DNA from: Pirellula sp. SH-Sr6A
GTDB lineage: Bacteria > Planctomycetota > Planctomycetia > Pirellulales > Pirellulaceae
NCBI RefSeq assembly: GCF_001610875.1
Contig: NZ_CP011272.1
Location: forward strand, 1,345,988 to 1,409,987
DNA length: 64,000 nt
Reading direction: 5' to 3'
This document shows, piece after piece, positions 18,203 to 27,407 of this stretch. Under the pieces are notes generated by a model that was not told the origin of the DNA, ran no database searches, and was given only the letters and a program-made list of their open reading frames with translations. The position numbers and the translations under genes are program-made. The first letter of the stretch is position 1. Each line of letters starts with the position of its first letter.

Positions 18203-21049
18203 CTATTGGCAAGCTTCGCAGTCTGGATTATCGATCAAGCAAGTCTTTGTAGACGCAGGAGCATCAACACGATTGAGTTGAATCGCACTTGACTCGCTCT
18301 TGGACTTCATCCACTTGGGTTGAATTCCGTGGCGATTGACGTCCAGCGTCGATTTCTCAACCTGCGTGGCAGCTAGACAGCGAAGATAGTAAGTCGTCTT
18401 AAGTCCCTTTTGCCAGGCGAGCTGGTACATCGAATCGATCGCCTTACCATTGGGTTTTGCCAAGTAGAGATTCAGTGATTGCCCCTGATCAATCCATTTC
18501 TGTCGTCGCGCCGCTGCTTCGATCAGCCAATGCGGTTCGACTTCAAAAGCGGTCGCAAAGAGCTCTTTCACATCGGGAGGGATCGAATTTATCTCCGCAA
18601 GAGTACCGTCATGGTATTTGAGGTCATCCAGTATCTCAGGACTCCAAAGTCCCCGCAGCTTGAGCGTGTCGACGAATAGCTCATTGATCTGCGTGAAGTC
18701 ACCTGACAAGTTGCTCTTGGCATAAAGGTACTTGTAGGTTGGTTCGATCGACTGTGATGCGCCAACAATCGTCGAAATGGTTGCCGTCGGAGCAATTGCC
18801 AGGCAGTTGCTATTGCGCATACCATTTTGCGCGATCGATTCTCGGACAGGTTGCCAGTCCATCGACGTCCCGCGTGTAATATCCACTCGTTCGCCACGTG
18901 CCTGATCAACGAGTTCCATCGAATCAAGAGGCAGTATGCCGCGCGACCATTTCGAACCATCGTAACTGGAGTATCGACCTCGCTCAGCAGCCAAGCGTGA
19001 GGAAGCAAGGATCGCAAAATAGCTGATAGCTTCCATACTTCGATCTGCAAACTCCATAGCCGCTTCGCTGGCGTATGGAATCCCGAGCCGATGAAGTGCA
19101 TCTTGAAAACCCATGACACCCAGGCCGATAGGTCGATGTTTGAGATTCGACTCGCGCGCCTCTGGGGTTGGGTAATAGTTGATATCGACTACGTTGTCGA
19201 GCATCCGGACCGCCGTGGTTACAGTTCGCTCCAGGAGCGTCATATCCAGTTCACCGCCTCGCAGATGTAATCCCAAGTTGACGCTACCGAGATTGCACAC
19301 GGCCGTTTCTTGCTCACTGGTATTTAGCAAGATTTCTGTGCACAGATTGCTACTGTGAACTACACCGACGTGATCCTGGGGTGAGCGGAGGTTTGAGGGG
19401 TCTTTAAAGGTTACCCACGGATGCCCTGTTTCAAATAATCGCGTCAACAATTTGCGCCAAAGATCAACTGCTGGTAGCTTTCGGTTTTGTCGAAGTTTAC
19501 CTGTTGCAGCCAGGGATTCGTAATGTTCATACCTCGTGTTGAACGCGGTGCCATAGAGATCATGCAGATCGGGAACCTCGCTCGGGCAGAACAGCGTCCA
19601 CGTGCCTCCCTCTCGAACTCGCTGCATGAACAGATCGGGAATCCATGCGGCGGTATGCATGTCGTGTGTTCGACGGCGATCGTCCCCCGTGTTCTTCCTA
19701 AGGTCCAAAAACTCCTCGAAATCCAAATGCCATGGTTCTAGGTAGGCACACACCGCTCCTTTGCGCTTTCCGCCTTGATTCACAGCAATGGCCGCGTCGT
19801 TCACAATCTTCAAGAATGGGATGACTCCTTGGCTTTCTCCATTGGTGCCATGAATGCGAGCACCAATGGCTCTTACGTTCGTCCAATCGTTGCCCAATCC
19901 ACCCGCCCACTTGGAGAGTTGAGCATTGTCGCCGATGCTCTTGAATATGTGCGCGAGATCGTCTTGGACTGTCGTCAAATAGCAACTGCTAAGCTGCGGA
20001 TGGCGCGTGCCTGAGTTGAATAGCGTCGGCGTTGCACTGGTATAACGAAATGATGAGAGCAGGTCATAGAATTCGATTGCTCGATCGGTTTGCACATCGC
20101 CAGGCTCTGCCAGGGCCAAGCCCATCGCGACTCGCATCCAGAAATACTGCGGCGTTTCGATACGTCGCCCATCAATGTGAAGCAAGTAGCGATCGTAAAT
20201 CGTCTGGATTCCCAGATAGCGAAATTCGTTGTCGCGCTGGATGTGCAGTGCGTCGGCTAAACGCTGGAGATCGAATCCTCGCAAGTCTGGGGAAAGACGT
20301 TCGTGCCGAATGCCTTCGATGATGTAGTGTTCAAACTTGTTACGATAGATCGCTTGAAAGTCATCGCGATTCTGAGCGAATCCCAGCGACTGTCGGTAAA
20401 CGATCGCTCGCTGGAGTGCGGCCGCCAAGCGATCGTAGGCTGGATCGACTTCGATACGGCTGCGCGCGGAAAGAACCAACGAGCGGGCGATGTCACTCGT
20501 GGTCATTCCGGAGAACGATCCCTTGATGACTTCATCGATGAGTTCCTCAAGACGAATGGCATCCCTTCTGGACTCAGGCAAAGACAACAAGAACGTCCGG
20601 ATTCGCCCCGCGTCAAAACGAACAAAGACGCCGGGCTCAATTTCAACCTGCGGAACGACTTGAACCGGCTCTGACCGGCTGTCCGCAATGACTGACTCTT
20701 CCTGTCGAACAGCCCGAAGCTTGGCATGTTCGGAACGATAGAGGATGTAGCGGCGCGCCACTTTGAAGTGCTGCCGTTGCATCAAACCGATTTCGACGAT
20801 GTCTTGAATTTGCTCAACGTGCAGTGGCTCGGTTCGTCCCGGTGCAGTGGCAAGCTCAATGACCTGCTCAACGATGCTTAAGATGTCCTGGTAAGAATCC
20901 GCAGGCAGCGGTTGCCCGTCCGCCAGATTCAGTTCCGAACGAAAAGCCTTCTCGATTGCCTGTTCAATTCGACGTCTGTCGAACTCGGCATCGCGACCAT
21001 CTCTCTTCCTGACCCGCATCAATGCGGCACTCTCGACCGTCCAACCCAT
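18203..21049 (-). CDS. nrdA: Class I ribonucleotide reductase large subunit
   Basis: 948 residues. Two N-terminal ATP-cone regions are visible: one at ~11-105 ([20 protein letters not shown]), a second at ~130-230 ([20 protein letters not shown]). The active-site Cys pair is SSCYLTT near 355 and [10 protein letters not shown] near 583, with the NLCTEI catalytic loop near 567. The C-terminus ends in CEACQ, the redox pair that is re-reduced by thioredoxin or glutaredoxin. The ATP cones imply allosteric on/off control by ATP/dATP. A ribosome site AGGA precedes the ATG. It follows the DUF6580 gene by 38 bp and is under the cobalamin riboswitch by position. Confidence 0.96.
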   Translation of the reverse strand: MGWTVESAALMRVRKRDGRDAEFDRRRIEQAIEKAFRSELNLADGQPLPADSYQDILSIVEQVIELATAPGRTEPLHVEQIQDIVEIGLMQRQHFKVARRYILYRSEHAKLRAVRQEESVIADSRSEPVQVVPQVEIEPGVFVRFDAGRIRTFLLSLPESRRDAIRLEELIDEVIKGSFSGMTTSDIARSLVLSARSRIEVDPAYDRLAAALQRAIVYRQSLGFAQNRDDFQAIYRNKFEHYIIEGIRHERLSPDLRGFDLQRLADALHIQRDNEFRYLGIQTIYDRYLLHIDGRRIETPQYFWMRVAMGLALAEPGDVQTDRAIEFYDLLSSFRYTSATPTLFNSGTRHPQLSSCYLTTVQDDLAHIFKSIGDNAQLSKWAGGLGNDWTNVRAIGARIHGTNGESQGVIPFLKIVNDAAIAVNQGGKRKGAVCAYLEPWHLDFEEFLDLRKNTGDDRRRTHDMHTAAWIPDLFMQRVREGGTWTLFCPSEVPDLHDLYGTAFNTRYEHYESLAATGKLRQNRKLPAVDLWRKLLTRLFETGHPWVTFKDPSNLRSPQDHVGVVHSSNLCTEILLNTSEQETAVCNLGSVNLGLHLRGGELDMTLLERTVTTAVRMLDNVVDINYYPTPEARESNLKHRPIGLGVMGFQDALHRLGIPYASEAAMEFADRSMEAISYFAILASSRLAAERGRYSSYDGSKWSRGILPLDSMELVDQARGERVDITRGTSMDWQPVRESIAQNGMRNSNCLAIAPTATISTIVGASQSIEPTYKYLYAKSNLSGDFTQINELFVDTLKLRGLWSPEILDDLKYHDGTLAEINSIPPDVKELFATAFEVEPHWLIEAAARRQKWIDQGQSLNLYLAKPNGKAIDSMYQLAWQKGLKTTYYLRCLAATQVEKSTLDVNRHGIQPKWMKSKSESSAIQLNRVDAPASTKTCLIDNPDCEACQ

Positions 21050-21087
21050 GTCTTTAGTTCCTGTGTTAAATTGACGTCAAACAAACC

Positions 21088-21618
21088 TCATGCGATCACC
21101 TCACTGGCAACTACCGGTCGCAAGGCCGGTAATCGCCACTCTGCGAAACGCAATGCCCCAAATAAAACCAAACCAAACACGAAATCCGATAACAACGTGT
21201 TTTGAAAAAATGGCACGGCTGCGACATAGCAGCTTGCAAAGCCGGCCCATGATCTCTCATACATCGTTAGCCAACACGCAAAATTCGTAATGACAAAAAA
21301 GCCAATCGAAGCCGCCAACGAAGCGGCTATCAGTCGCTTAGCGTCGATTTGATGGCCCGCCCACCAGCCAGCCACGACGTACAGAGCCATTGATAGGTAA
21401 ATGACAATGCAGATCCACTGAAATCCAATGGCAACGTCGCTAATGATCATGGCGCAAATCGGAATCAATAACGATAACCAACGATTCCCCAGCGATGCGC
21501 CCGCAAATAGCCCGACAGCTCCCACCGCCGCAAAATTCGGTGGATGCGGAATTAGGCGACTGAGAACAGCTAACACGATCAGTGTAGCAATGACCGCAAT
21601 TCGGTTCGAAATAATCAT
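21088..21618 (-). CDS. DUF6580 membrane protein, BtuM-like predicted cobalamin transporter
   Basis: 176 residues, about six membrane segments. The conserved family blocks are SRLIPHPPNFAAVGAVGLFAG, ICAMIISDVAIGF, VITNFACWLTMY and CYVAAVPFFQNTLLSDF. I start at ATG 21618, which overlaps the upstream stop as ATGA and has GAAGGA eight bases before it; a GTG at 21675 is less likely. From memory this is the family of BtuM, an S-component-like cobalamin transporter of Gram-negative bacteria found behind B12 riboswitches; its cobalt-binding Cys may correspond to Cys55 or Cys70 here, which I cannot decide. The riboswitch upstream strongly supports a cobalamin role. Confidence 0.82.
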   Translation of the reverse strand: MIISNRIAVIATLIVLAVLSRLIPHPPNFAAVGAVGLFAGASLGNRWLSLLIPICAMIISDVAIGFQWICIVIYLSMALYVVAGWWAGHQIDAKRLIAASLAASIGFFVITNFACWLTMYERSWAGFASCYVAAVPFFQNTLLSDFVFGLVLFGALRFAEWRLPALRPVVASEVIA

Positions 21619-22478
21619 GACGTTGGTCCTTCTAACAATCTTCGCGAATTTGCTTTGCATCGGCGTCGTCGCCACAAAGCAATGCCAGTTCCAGCGATGC
21701 CTAGTAATGCAAAGCTCGACGGTTCAGGAACGGCGGTGATGGTCAAGTTGTCGAATGCAACGTAGGTCGGTGTATTAATGCCAAAGGCACCGACATCTGA
21801 CGAGGCGGACGACAATGACACAGATCGAGAGTTCGCAATTGATGAAAGGTCAACAGTTAACCAATTCGATAGAATGAAATCCTGGCTATTATCCGCAAAA
21901 GTGAAGTCGGCAAGATTGACCGTAACCGAACCGATGGAATTGCCCGTACCGTTTAGCCCGTCGAATCCACTGAGCGAGACGCGAAAGAAATCGGGATCGT
22001 TCCCAGAGACTCCGCCAAAGTTTTTGGCGAAGCTATCTCCGGTCTGCATCGACAACGCTGCATAGGTCGTGTTGGCCAGTGAAACAGAGGACAAGAGTGT
22101 GCTGGACGGCAAGTTAAAGAATGCTCCGTCGGCATATGCCACCGCATACTTAGACGAGCCGTTCGCACCTGTTCCAGCGAAGGAACTGTATTGATTCGAA
22201 AAACCTGGGGTCGTGGTGTCAGTGTGATTGGAAACTGCGAAACCCCTCCAACTGCCATAGAGATCATTGTTGCTGTTGAAGAATTCAACACCGCTGACGG
22301 CGAACGTGCCATTTCGATCATTTCCACCGAAGGGCCCAGGTGTGGAAATTGCATTGCTTGTGGGGCCATTAAAAACACCAGATCCATTGAGCGGAAATCC
22401 CTCAAAATCGACGACAATGTCCGCTCGACCTAGTTGCGTCAGGGACACAACGAGTATCATTGCAAAGGCTAAACGCAT
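21615..22478 (-). CDS. DUF4465 surface protein with PEP-CTERM anchor
   Basis: 287 residues: signal peptide (MRLAFAMILVVSLTQLGRA), then a DUF4465-like domain (WRGFAVSNHTDTTTPGFSNQY, SSKYAVAYADG, LANTTYAALSMQTGDSFAKNF), then the PEP-CTERM sorting signal (AVPEPSSFALLGIAG plus helix and RRRR). PEP-CTERM proteins are processed by exosortase and displayed at the surface. Family members in Bacteroidota occur with B12-uptake genes (recalled, to be checked). With a cobalamin riboswitch upstream, a cobalamin-capture role is a fair hypothesis. Its stop overlaps the start of the DUF6580 gene. The basic tail after the helix is longer than usual. Confidence 0.85.
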   Translation of the reverse strand: MRLAFAMILVVSLTQLGRADIVVDFEGFPLNGSGVFNGPTSNAISTPGPFGGNDRNGTFAVSGVEFFNSNNDLYGSWRGFAVSNHTDTTTPGFSNQYSSFAGTGANGSSKYAVAYADGAFFNLPSSTLLSSVSLANTTYAALSMQTGDSFAKNFGGVSGNDPDFFRVSLSGFDGLNGTGNSIGSVTVNLADFTFADNSQDFILSNWLTVDLSSIANSRSVSLSSASSDVGAFGINTPTYVAFDNLTITAVPEPSSFALLGIAGTGIALWRRRRCKANSRRLLEGPTS

Positions 22479-22504
22479 ATTGGTACTCCAAGTTGGAAAA
22501 ATGG

Positions 22505-23473
22505 TTAAGGCAATTCCACAACCTCTTGCTTGGCTCGTGTGATCAGCTTGCCAAGAAGTTGTTTATCGATTGATTCAGAAACAAATAACGTTCGAGCATC
22601 CGCGAATAGAAACATCGCGCCACCTTCGTGAGCACTGCGGATTTCGTTATCACCAACCCAAGCGGTTGGGTCGTTGATGCCATGAGCGACCGCAAAGATA
22701 TTGCGACCGTTGATCCACTGACGGTCTGGTCCACCAACGTCCTCTGAGACGGCAAGCGTATTGCTCAAACCGTCGATGACGTCGCTAAAACGGAATGCTC
22801 GTTCGTTAACAAAGAGCCCGTCATCCTGCTCTCGATCAACAATCAGTTCACCGAAGATGCCGCCGTAGCTGATTTGGCCCTTATTGGGTGTGAGGTCTGG
22901 TTCCGTCGGACACAAATAGATGGACAAGTCAGTTTTGGCTACGCTTGAGTTCTCAGGCGCATCGAATGGCTTATTCCAATTGATCTGCTGATGAAGATTC
23001 AGTTGCTCCACAAAAGGCAGTAGCATTGCAGACCATGCGAATTGGCGTCGGTTCGGAGGAGCGTTCCACGCTCTCCATTCAACGCATCCAGTAGGCAACG
23101 ATTTGTGCGTGTCGTGATAGTTATGAAGTGCAATACCGACCTGCCTTAGGTTATTCTTGCAAGGCACCTTTCGAGCGGCCTCTCGGGCGGCTTGCACTGC
23201 GGGCAGCAATAGAGCAACAAGAACCCCGATAACGCCGATCGTCACAAGCAGCTCGACAAGCGTGAAGCCATCCGAGCGATCTCGCGAGCATAGAAGGCGA
23301 AGCCGGACCAAAGCTCGCTCAACAATTTGCTGCTTCACCGAATCATCGCTGCATGACCAGAGTGCAATCTCCGATCGATCTCTACCGCAACCGACGCAGA
23401 CTTCCATCTCCGATAGTTGGCACTGGCGATTGCAAGGCGATGCAACTTGGTGGACCATATTTGACCCCTCCAT
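22505..23473 (-). CDS. DUF1289 Fe-S-type motif fused to DUF1559 prepilin-like protein
   Basis: 322 residues. Residues ~10-45 match DUF1289, a four-Cys motif ([20 protein letters not shown] followed by DRSEIALWS). After ~25 residues comes a prepilin signal ([20 protein letters not shown]) and a full DUF1559 region ([20 protein letters not shown]). The H-X9-DG end is modified to [14 protein letters not shown]. An N-terminal extension of ~65 residues before a prepilin signal would stay cytoplasmic, so the Cys cluster would sit on the inner face or be removed by prepilin peptidase. It is eight bases after the previous gene, in the riboswitch operon. Confidence 0.85.
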   Translation of the reverse strand: MEGSNMVHQVASPCNRQCQLSEMEVCVGCGRDRSEIALWSCSDDSVKQQIVERALVRLRLLCSRDRSDGFTLVELLVTIGVIGVLVALLLPAVQAAREAARKVPCKNNLRQVGIALHNYHDTHKSLPTGCVEWRAWNAPPNRRQFAWSAMLLPFVEQLNLHQQINWNKPFDAPENSSVAKTDLSIYLCPTEPDLTPNKGQISYGGIFGELIVDREQDDGLFVNERAFRFSDVIDGLSNTLAVSEDVGGPDRQWINGRNIFAVAHGINDPTAWVGDNEIRSAHEGGAMFLFADARTLFVSESIDKQLLGKLITRAKQEVVELP

Positions 23474-23481
23474 GACGATCC

Positions 23482-24393
23482 CTATACGCTTTCTGTAGCT
23501 TTGCCTTCCGTGTCGCGTGATCTAGAATGCCGACGCCTACGAAAGGCAAAGCCCCCCATGCCCGCAATGGTGAGCAATGCTAGACTCGATGGCTCTGGGA
23601 CTGCTGAGACATTCATAACTCCAACGCCAAGTCCAGTGCCCAATCGGAAATCAAAACCACCTGATCCCGTTGTTAGCCAGTTGTCGCGTATTGGATTGCC
23701 TAAGCTGTCGACGAACGCTCCGTTACCTGGTATGTCAAAGAGTCGGACATATTGAATGTTGTTCAAGTCGAGCAGACCGCCAGACACCAGGGTGTGCGAG
23801 GTCAATTCAGCGAGATCGAACGGCGTACCGAAACCTCCAGCATGTTTGCCTGCCAGGTTGTAGACGTTCGTGACGTCGTAACCAGCGAATGCTCCGCTCC
23901 CTTGGATCGGACCCGTGTTTCGACTGATGCTACTGAACCTTGCGAAGTCAATGCCGTTAGTTGAAACATCGACGTAGGCGAACTCGGCGAACAAGCCTGG
24001 AATACCATTCGAGTTAGTGCCAAAGGTAAAGCCGTTTTCGAATACTGCGAAGTCGTGCCCCAGACCGTTCCTGATTCCGGTCGGGAACGTGACTGTTAGA
24101 AATCCTGGTGAGAGACCATTAGCGATTTGAGTGGCGTCTAGGTCTCCGAGGCTGTTGAATCCACCTGTCTGATTGATGACCGAACTGCCTCGGGGCGCGA
24201 ATGACGTTCGAGTTGGATCGATGAAATTTGCCCACTCCCGAAATCGGCTGTCATTGGCTGCAATGGCTGGATCGATCGCGTGAGTGGTCTCAGTGGGGCC
24301 TGAGAAAACAAGATCAGCTTTTGCTCTACCGCTTTGAATGCTAACGACTGCGAAGATGGACGCTAAAAGAAGCGTCTTGTGTTTTTGGATCAT
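23482..24393 (-). CDS. PEP-CTERM surface protein, first gene of cobalamin riboswitch operon
   Basis: 303 residues. Signal peptide ([15 protein letters not shown]), then a domain with [32 protein letters not shown] and [16 protein letters not shown]. That layout matches the 'cell surface protein' families seen beside cobalamin loci in other phyla (recalled, not checked). A PEP-CTERM signal ([15 protein letters not shown], helix, RRRR) closes it. The ATG has AAAGGCG upstream. It begins about 240 bases after the B12 box, which leaves room for an expression platform. Probable function: surface binding protein; ligand unproven, cobalamin is the obvious candidate. Confidence 0.83.
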   Translation of the reverse strand: MIQKHKTLLLASIFAVVSIQSGRAKADLVFSGPTETTHAIDPAIAANDSRFREWANFIDPTRTSFAPRGSSVINQTGGFNSLGDLDATQIANGLSPGFLTVTFPTGIRNGLGHDFAVFENGFTFGTNSNGIPGLFAEFAYVDVSTNGIDFARFSSISRNTGPIQGSGAFAGYDVTNVYNLAGKHAGGFGTPFDLAELTSHTLVSGGLLDLNNIQYVRLFDIPGNGAFVDSLGNPIRDNWLTTGSGGFDFRLGTGLGVGVMNVSAVPEPSSLALLTIAGMGGFAFRRRRHSRSRDTEGKATESV

Positions 24394-24551
24394 GGCACGC
24401 CTTTCATTCCATGCGCGCAGTCGCTAGCGGAATCCGGACCGCACCAAATTGATGCAACCAGATCACGGGGGCTTTTGAGCGAATGGACTAGCCAACGAAT
24501 GGCTGTTACTGGCTTTGAATAAACGGGTCAGAAGATCAATGAAGAAGGCAA

Positions 24552-24569
24552 TTGGGGCGTCGACCCCAA
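24552..24569 (-). promoter_or_regulatory. Hairpin in the riboswitch leader, possible expression platform
   Basis: TTGGGG and CCCCAA form a perfect six-pair stem around a six-base loop, about 70 nt after the B12 box and 160 nt before the first gene. A pyrimidine-rich run follows but no long U tract, so it may be an attenuator or an unrelated hairpin. Confidence 0.35.
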
Positions 24570-24629
24570 CGAGACAAACAGCATCGATCAACTGCAACGA
24601 TTGCCTCAATCCAGGAAGGCACGACATCG

Positions 24630-24880
24630 TCTAGCTCAAGGTAGGTCTTCTGACTCACCACCGTATCGTTCGCTCACAGCCTTCTCATCCGTTTCAACCC
24701 TGATTTGAGTCAGGCGGACAATGGCTCATTCCAAAGAAAGGAGCAACGATTGCAATCAGTTAAGATCACGGGTGGCACACAGCGGCCGGACCGTCCCGGA
24801 ATTGCCTTCGGGAAGAAGACGCACCGGAGTTCCCTGTTCACCTTGTTGGCATCCAACAAGATCACCTTGAACAACATCAA
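24630..24880 (-). ncRNA. Cobalamin (B12) riboswitch
   Basis: On the minus strand the conserved parts occur in the right order and spacing: a GGATGCC start near 24855, CAGGGAACTCCGGTG (24822-24836), GGTCCGGCCGCTGTG (24778-24792), and the B12 box AGTCAGAAGACCTACC (24640-24655), about 200 nt in all. This is the core plus peripheral arm of the adenosylcobalamin class. It lies in a 536-bp space with the seven-gene nrdAB operon downstream. Such riboswitches turn expression off when cobalamin is bound. Boundaries are approximate. Confidence 0.93.
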
Positions 24881-24929
24881 TATACGAAAACCAACTCGCT
24901 AGTCAATCACTCATTTCTGAGGAAGAAAG

Positions 24930-25262
24930 CTAACGAACCTGATCGCTTGCGAACCTCAATGCCATCGTTTGCGCAGACTCCCACTCGCCTTCGCCCGCCA
25001 TCTCAAGGACCTTCTTGAAGGATGTGATTTCTTCACCACTGACCTTGCCTTCCGACTCAAGTTCCGCCAATCGCTCAACACATTCAGCGAGTCGCTTTTG
25101 GTTTTTCGTGTTGCACGCGGTATAAACCTGCTTGATGAACTCAAGTGATTCTTTTGAGGTTGCTTTCGGATGCTGACTGCACCCACCGAGCAGTATCGCA
25201 GCAATAACCAGCAATACACTATGCCTCCATAATGGAATGGAACCGCGATTACTAATCCTCAT
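24930..25262 (-). CDS. Small lipoprotein, unknown function
   Basis: 110 residues from ATG 25262. Lipobox LLGGC follows a hydrophobic run (SVLLVIAAILLGGC), then a helical Lys/Glu-rich domain (ESLEFIKQVYTACNTKNQKRLAECVERLAELES). Planctomycetes often place such small lipoproteins directly behind a DUF1559 gene, and a DUF1559 C-terminal fragment overlaps here by a few bases. No function known. Confidence 0.7.
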   Translation of the reverse strand: MRISNRGSIPLWRHSVLLVIAAILLGGCSQHPKATSKESLEFIKQVYTACNTKNQKRLAECVERLAELESEGKVSGEEITSFKKVLEMAGEGEWESAQTMALRFASDQVR

Positions 25263-25551
25263 GAGCAAACACCTCCCCCTTGCCACAACTGCTCATCGCA
25301 GCCCACGTATCAAGATTTATCGTTGTGGCAACGTACCGTACGCTGCCATCACCCAAAAGTACATAGCCACCTCCTCCGTTCCAAGGTGCGTACATCTGAC
25401 AAACATGACATGTCGGAAACGAAGGAGCGTGAATAACTCCAGGTTCGTCTGCAGCTGGACCGGAATGGCAAAGAACATACGTCGCGCCATGATCGCATTC
25501 GGTAAACGGAAATCGATTTGGGTCCTTAGGACATGAGAAGCTTCCAGGCAC
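25252..25551 (-). pseudogene. C-terminal part of a DUF1559 protein
   Basis: The 99-residue frame ends with GGGGYVLLGDGSVRYVATTIN and a Gly-Glu-Val tail, the C-terminal end of DUF1559 proteins. It lacks the prepilin signal and most of the domain. It begins with GTG at 25551. It is either a small stand-alone relative or, more likely, the remains of a full gene whose 5' part was lost; IS debris starts about 400 bp upstream. Confidence 0.6.
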
Positions 25552-25627
25552 AACACCTGTCTTGCCTCTCTAGAAAGTGGAATTCCCGCTGATTAGGCTA
25601 ACATAACCTGATCTTAGGAGGATTCCG

Positions 25628-25858
25628 ATGCTCCCCGTGCGAAAACGTCATGGGGAGCTTGAATGGTTGGAGATGCTGCAGCTAACACGGCAATTGCGGG
25701 GTAAGCAGAGATTTGTTTGTTCCGATTCTTTTCAGACGGTAGAAACCGGTATACGGAAACACGACGTTCGAAGGCGCGGTCTGCGGAATCGCAAACGTCT
25801 TGGTCGCCACTCAGGCGACATCTACAGGCGACTGGGAACTTCATTGTCACGCTTTTAG
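25628..25858 (+). CDS. Doubtful 76-residue ORF with strong ribosome site
   Basis: ATG at 25628 follows AGGAGG by six bases. The product starts MLPVRKRHGELEWLEMLQLT and becomes Arg-rich and low in recognisable structure. No family seen. The stretch 25552-25980 holds nothing else that I can support, so this may be a truncated gene start next to IS debris. Confidence 0.25.
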   Translation: MLPVRKRHGELEWLEMLQLTRQLRGKQRFVCSDSFQTVETGIRKHDVRRRGLRNRKRLGRHSGDIYRRLGTSLSRF

Positions 25859-25980
25859 AGACGTGACGGCGGTCGCTAAACTTGAATGTGGGCAGTTGGG
25901 AACTAATCTCAAAGCCTAGCGTCCCTGTGCAAATATTCTGCCCCGCCCGAGCTTTTCTCAGGAAATCCACTGTTTCGACG

Positions 25981-26418
25981 ATGGCAAGCTTCCGCAACGT
26001 TTACACAACCCTCTTGCTCGCCACTGCCGGGGCAACGGACAGAGAACTCGCCCGCCAGCGCTCTAAGCTGTGATTTATGCAGAGCAAAAACCAGCGAACC
26101 AGCGCTTATATCACTCCAAAACAAAACGAGCTGAGCCTTGCGCACCGGTGATTTGTACCAAGAAACGAGGACAACCAAGCGAGCGAAAAGAATCGATGGA
26201 TGACTGATTGACTGTCGCGAGATAGAAAATCGAGGTCGAACCATCTCACAAAACCATAGAAACACCCCAACAAATAGCCCGTTTACACCGAAGTGAGTCC
26301 AAGCACATCGATTGCACGAACTGGGCCTCAGAGAAACTCTCGCCGCACCATCAACTCGCCTAATAGCGCCGAGTTTTCGAACGCTTTTTTCCAAAAATGT
26401 TCTGCAGCGCCGAAGCGC
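25981..26418 (+). mobile_element. Chimeric IS debris: start of one IS joined to the right end of another
   Basis: 25981-26058 matches the start of the transposase gene at 39117 (MASFRNVYTTLLLA, TDRELARQ). At about 26059 the sequence switches to the right part of the other IS (last ~22 codons plus trailer, as at 32702-33062), ending CAGCGCCGAA at about 26416. Two different elements have been fused by deletion or nested insertion. The right end sits directly in front of a truncated abiEi-like gene. Confidence 0.8.
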
Positions 26419-26419
26419 A

Positions 26420-26817
26420 AACGCTCGCCCCATGCTACGGTCTGCCTGCTAAGTGCCCTGCGAATGCACGACATGACAACGCAGTCACCTCATGAAGTTT
26501 GGTTGGCAATTGGGGCGAAAGACCGCAAACCCCAGATGAGCTATCCCCCAATTCGCGTGGCGCGATTCTCTGGGGAGTCGAAACGATTCGGAGTACAGTA
26601 TCGAACGATCGAAGGCGTGACGATTACGGTATACTCACCAGCGAAGACGATTGCGGACTGCTTCAAGTATCGCAATAAGATCGGCCTCGACGTTGCTATA
26701 GAGGCTCTCAAAGATTGTCTTCGTTCACGCAAGGCCACCATGGATGAAATCTGGGAGGCCGCCAAGGTTGGTCGCATGGCAAACGTGATACGACCTTACC
26801 TGGAGGCAATAGCTTGA
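26420..26817 (+). pseudogene. AbiEi-type antitoxin, C-terminal two thirds only
   Basis: The frame carries the AbiEi C-terminal domain: HATVCLLSALRMHDMTTQ, PHEVWLAIGAKDRKPQ, VYSPAKTIADCFKYRNKIGL, EALKDCLRSRKATMDEIW and RPYLEAI. The N-terminal winged-helix DNA-binding part is missing and is replaced by the IS right end, with which the frame is now fused (open from 26293). In type IV AbiE systems this protein represses its own promoter and neutralises the AbiEii nucleotidyltransferase. It can no longer bind DNA in the usual way. Confidence 0.85.
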
Positions 26818-27001
26818 CCAGTAAGTCACCGCGAGACGTATCCGCGTGGTTCGCGCGCGATTACTGAACATCTCCAAAAGGAACAGTGAAGCTTTCGACT
26901 TGGTTCTCGTTCGATTTGCAATGGAACGTCTGCTGTATCGACTTTCCCAATCAACGTTCCGCGATCGATTCAATCAGCCATTTTTTCGCCCTGCGAAATA
27001 A
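26814..27001 (+). pseudogene. AbiEii-type toxin remnant, frameshifted and truncated
   Basis: TTG at 26814 overlaps the antitoxin stop, as usual in abiE pairs, and reads TSKSPRDVSA before the frame breaks. From 26864 another frame reads LNISKRNSEAFDLVLVRFAM and ERLLYRLSQSTFRDRF, the start of AbiEii toxins, then loses similarity and stops at 27001. The nucleotidyltransferase motif GSxxD is absent. A dead toxin gene. Confidence 0.8.
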
Positions 27002-27152
27002 CCACTACTTGCACAATCTCGTTTCTGCACTGTGCTGGAACCAGCCAGTCCTGGCGCCCCAACCTCGCCCTCAATCTTGGAAAAATCCAAACCCCCTGGT
27101 AAGATGGAGTGACCGACGATTGTTCTCCGTATCTCCATGTCGAGTTTGACAA

Positions 27153-27407
27153 GTGACCGAACAAGAACGACTCCTTAGACTGGAAGAAGCACGATCTGAC
27201 TCGGATTCGTGGAAGGAGTGGTATCGCCTCACCCCGCTTGAGAGAATGCAGGAATCCACAAAACTTTGGCGGTTCTACTTGGAGGCCGGAGGCTCACTTG
27301 ATCCCGAACCCGATTCTCAAAGTCCTTTCGACGCTGTCATGCCACGAAGTACGCCACCTGCTTATCGGCGGTCAGGCATGCGTGTTGTACGGCGCAGCGG
27401 AGTTTAG
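27153..27407 (+). CDS. Small helical protein paired with a nucleotidyltransferase
   Basis: 84 residues, GTG start. The N-terminal ~50 residues look helical and charged (TEQERLLRLEEARSDSDSWK, LTPLERMQESTKLWRFYLEAGG); the last ~25 residues overlap the next gene in another frame and look unconserved. The LTPLERxxxxxxLW pattern parallels the small protein at 41136-41363, which also precedes a nucleotidyltransferase. It may be the antitoxin-like partner of the following gene. No clear ribosome site. Confidence 0.55.
   Translation: MTEQERLLRLEEARSDSDSWKEWYRLTPLERMQESTKLWRFYLEAGGSLDPEPDSQSPFDAVMPRSTPPAYRRSGMRVVRRSGV

Noticed and set aside
24705-24902. Plus-strand 65-codon ORF
   Set aside because: It is antisense to the cobalamin riboswitch, whose conserved motifs explain the sequence.
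25614-25997. 127-codon minus-strand ORF
   Set aside because: It reads antisense through IS debris and resembles no family.
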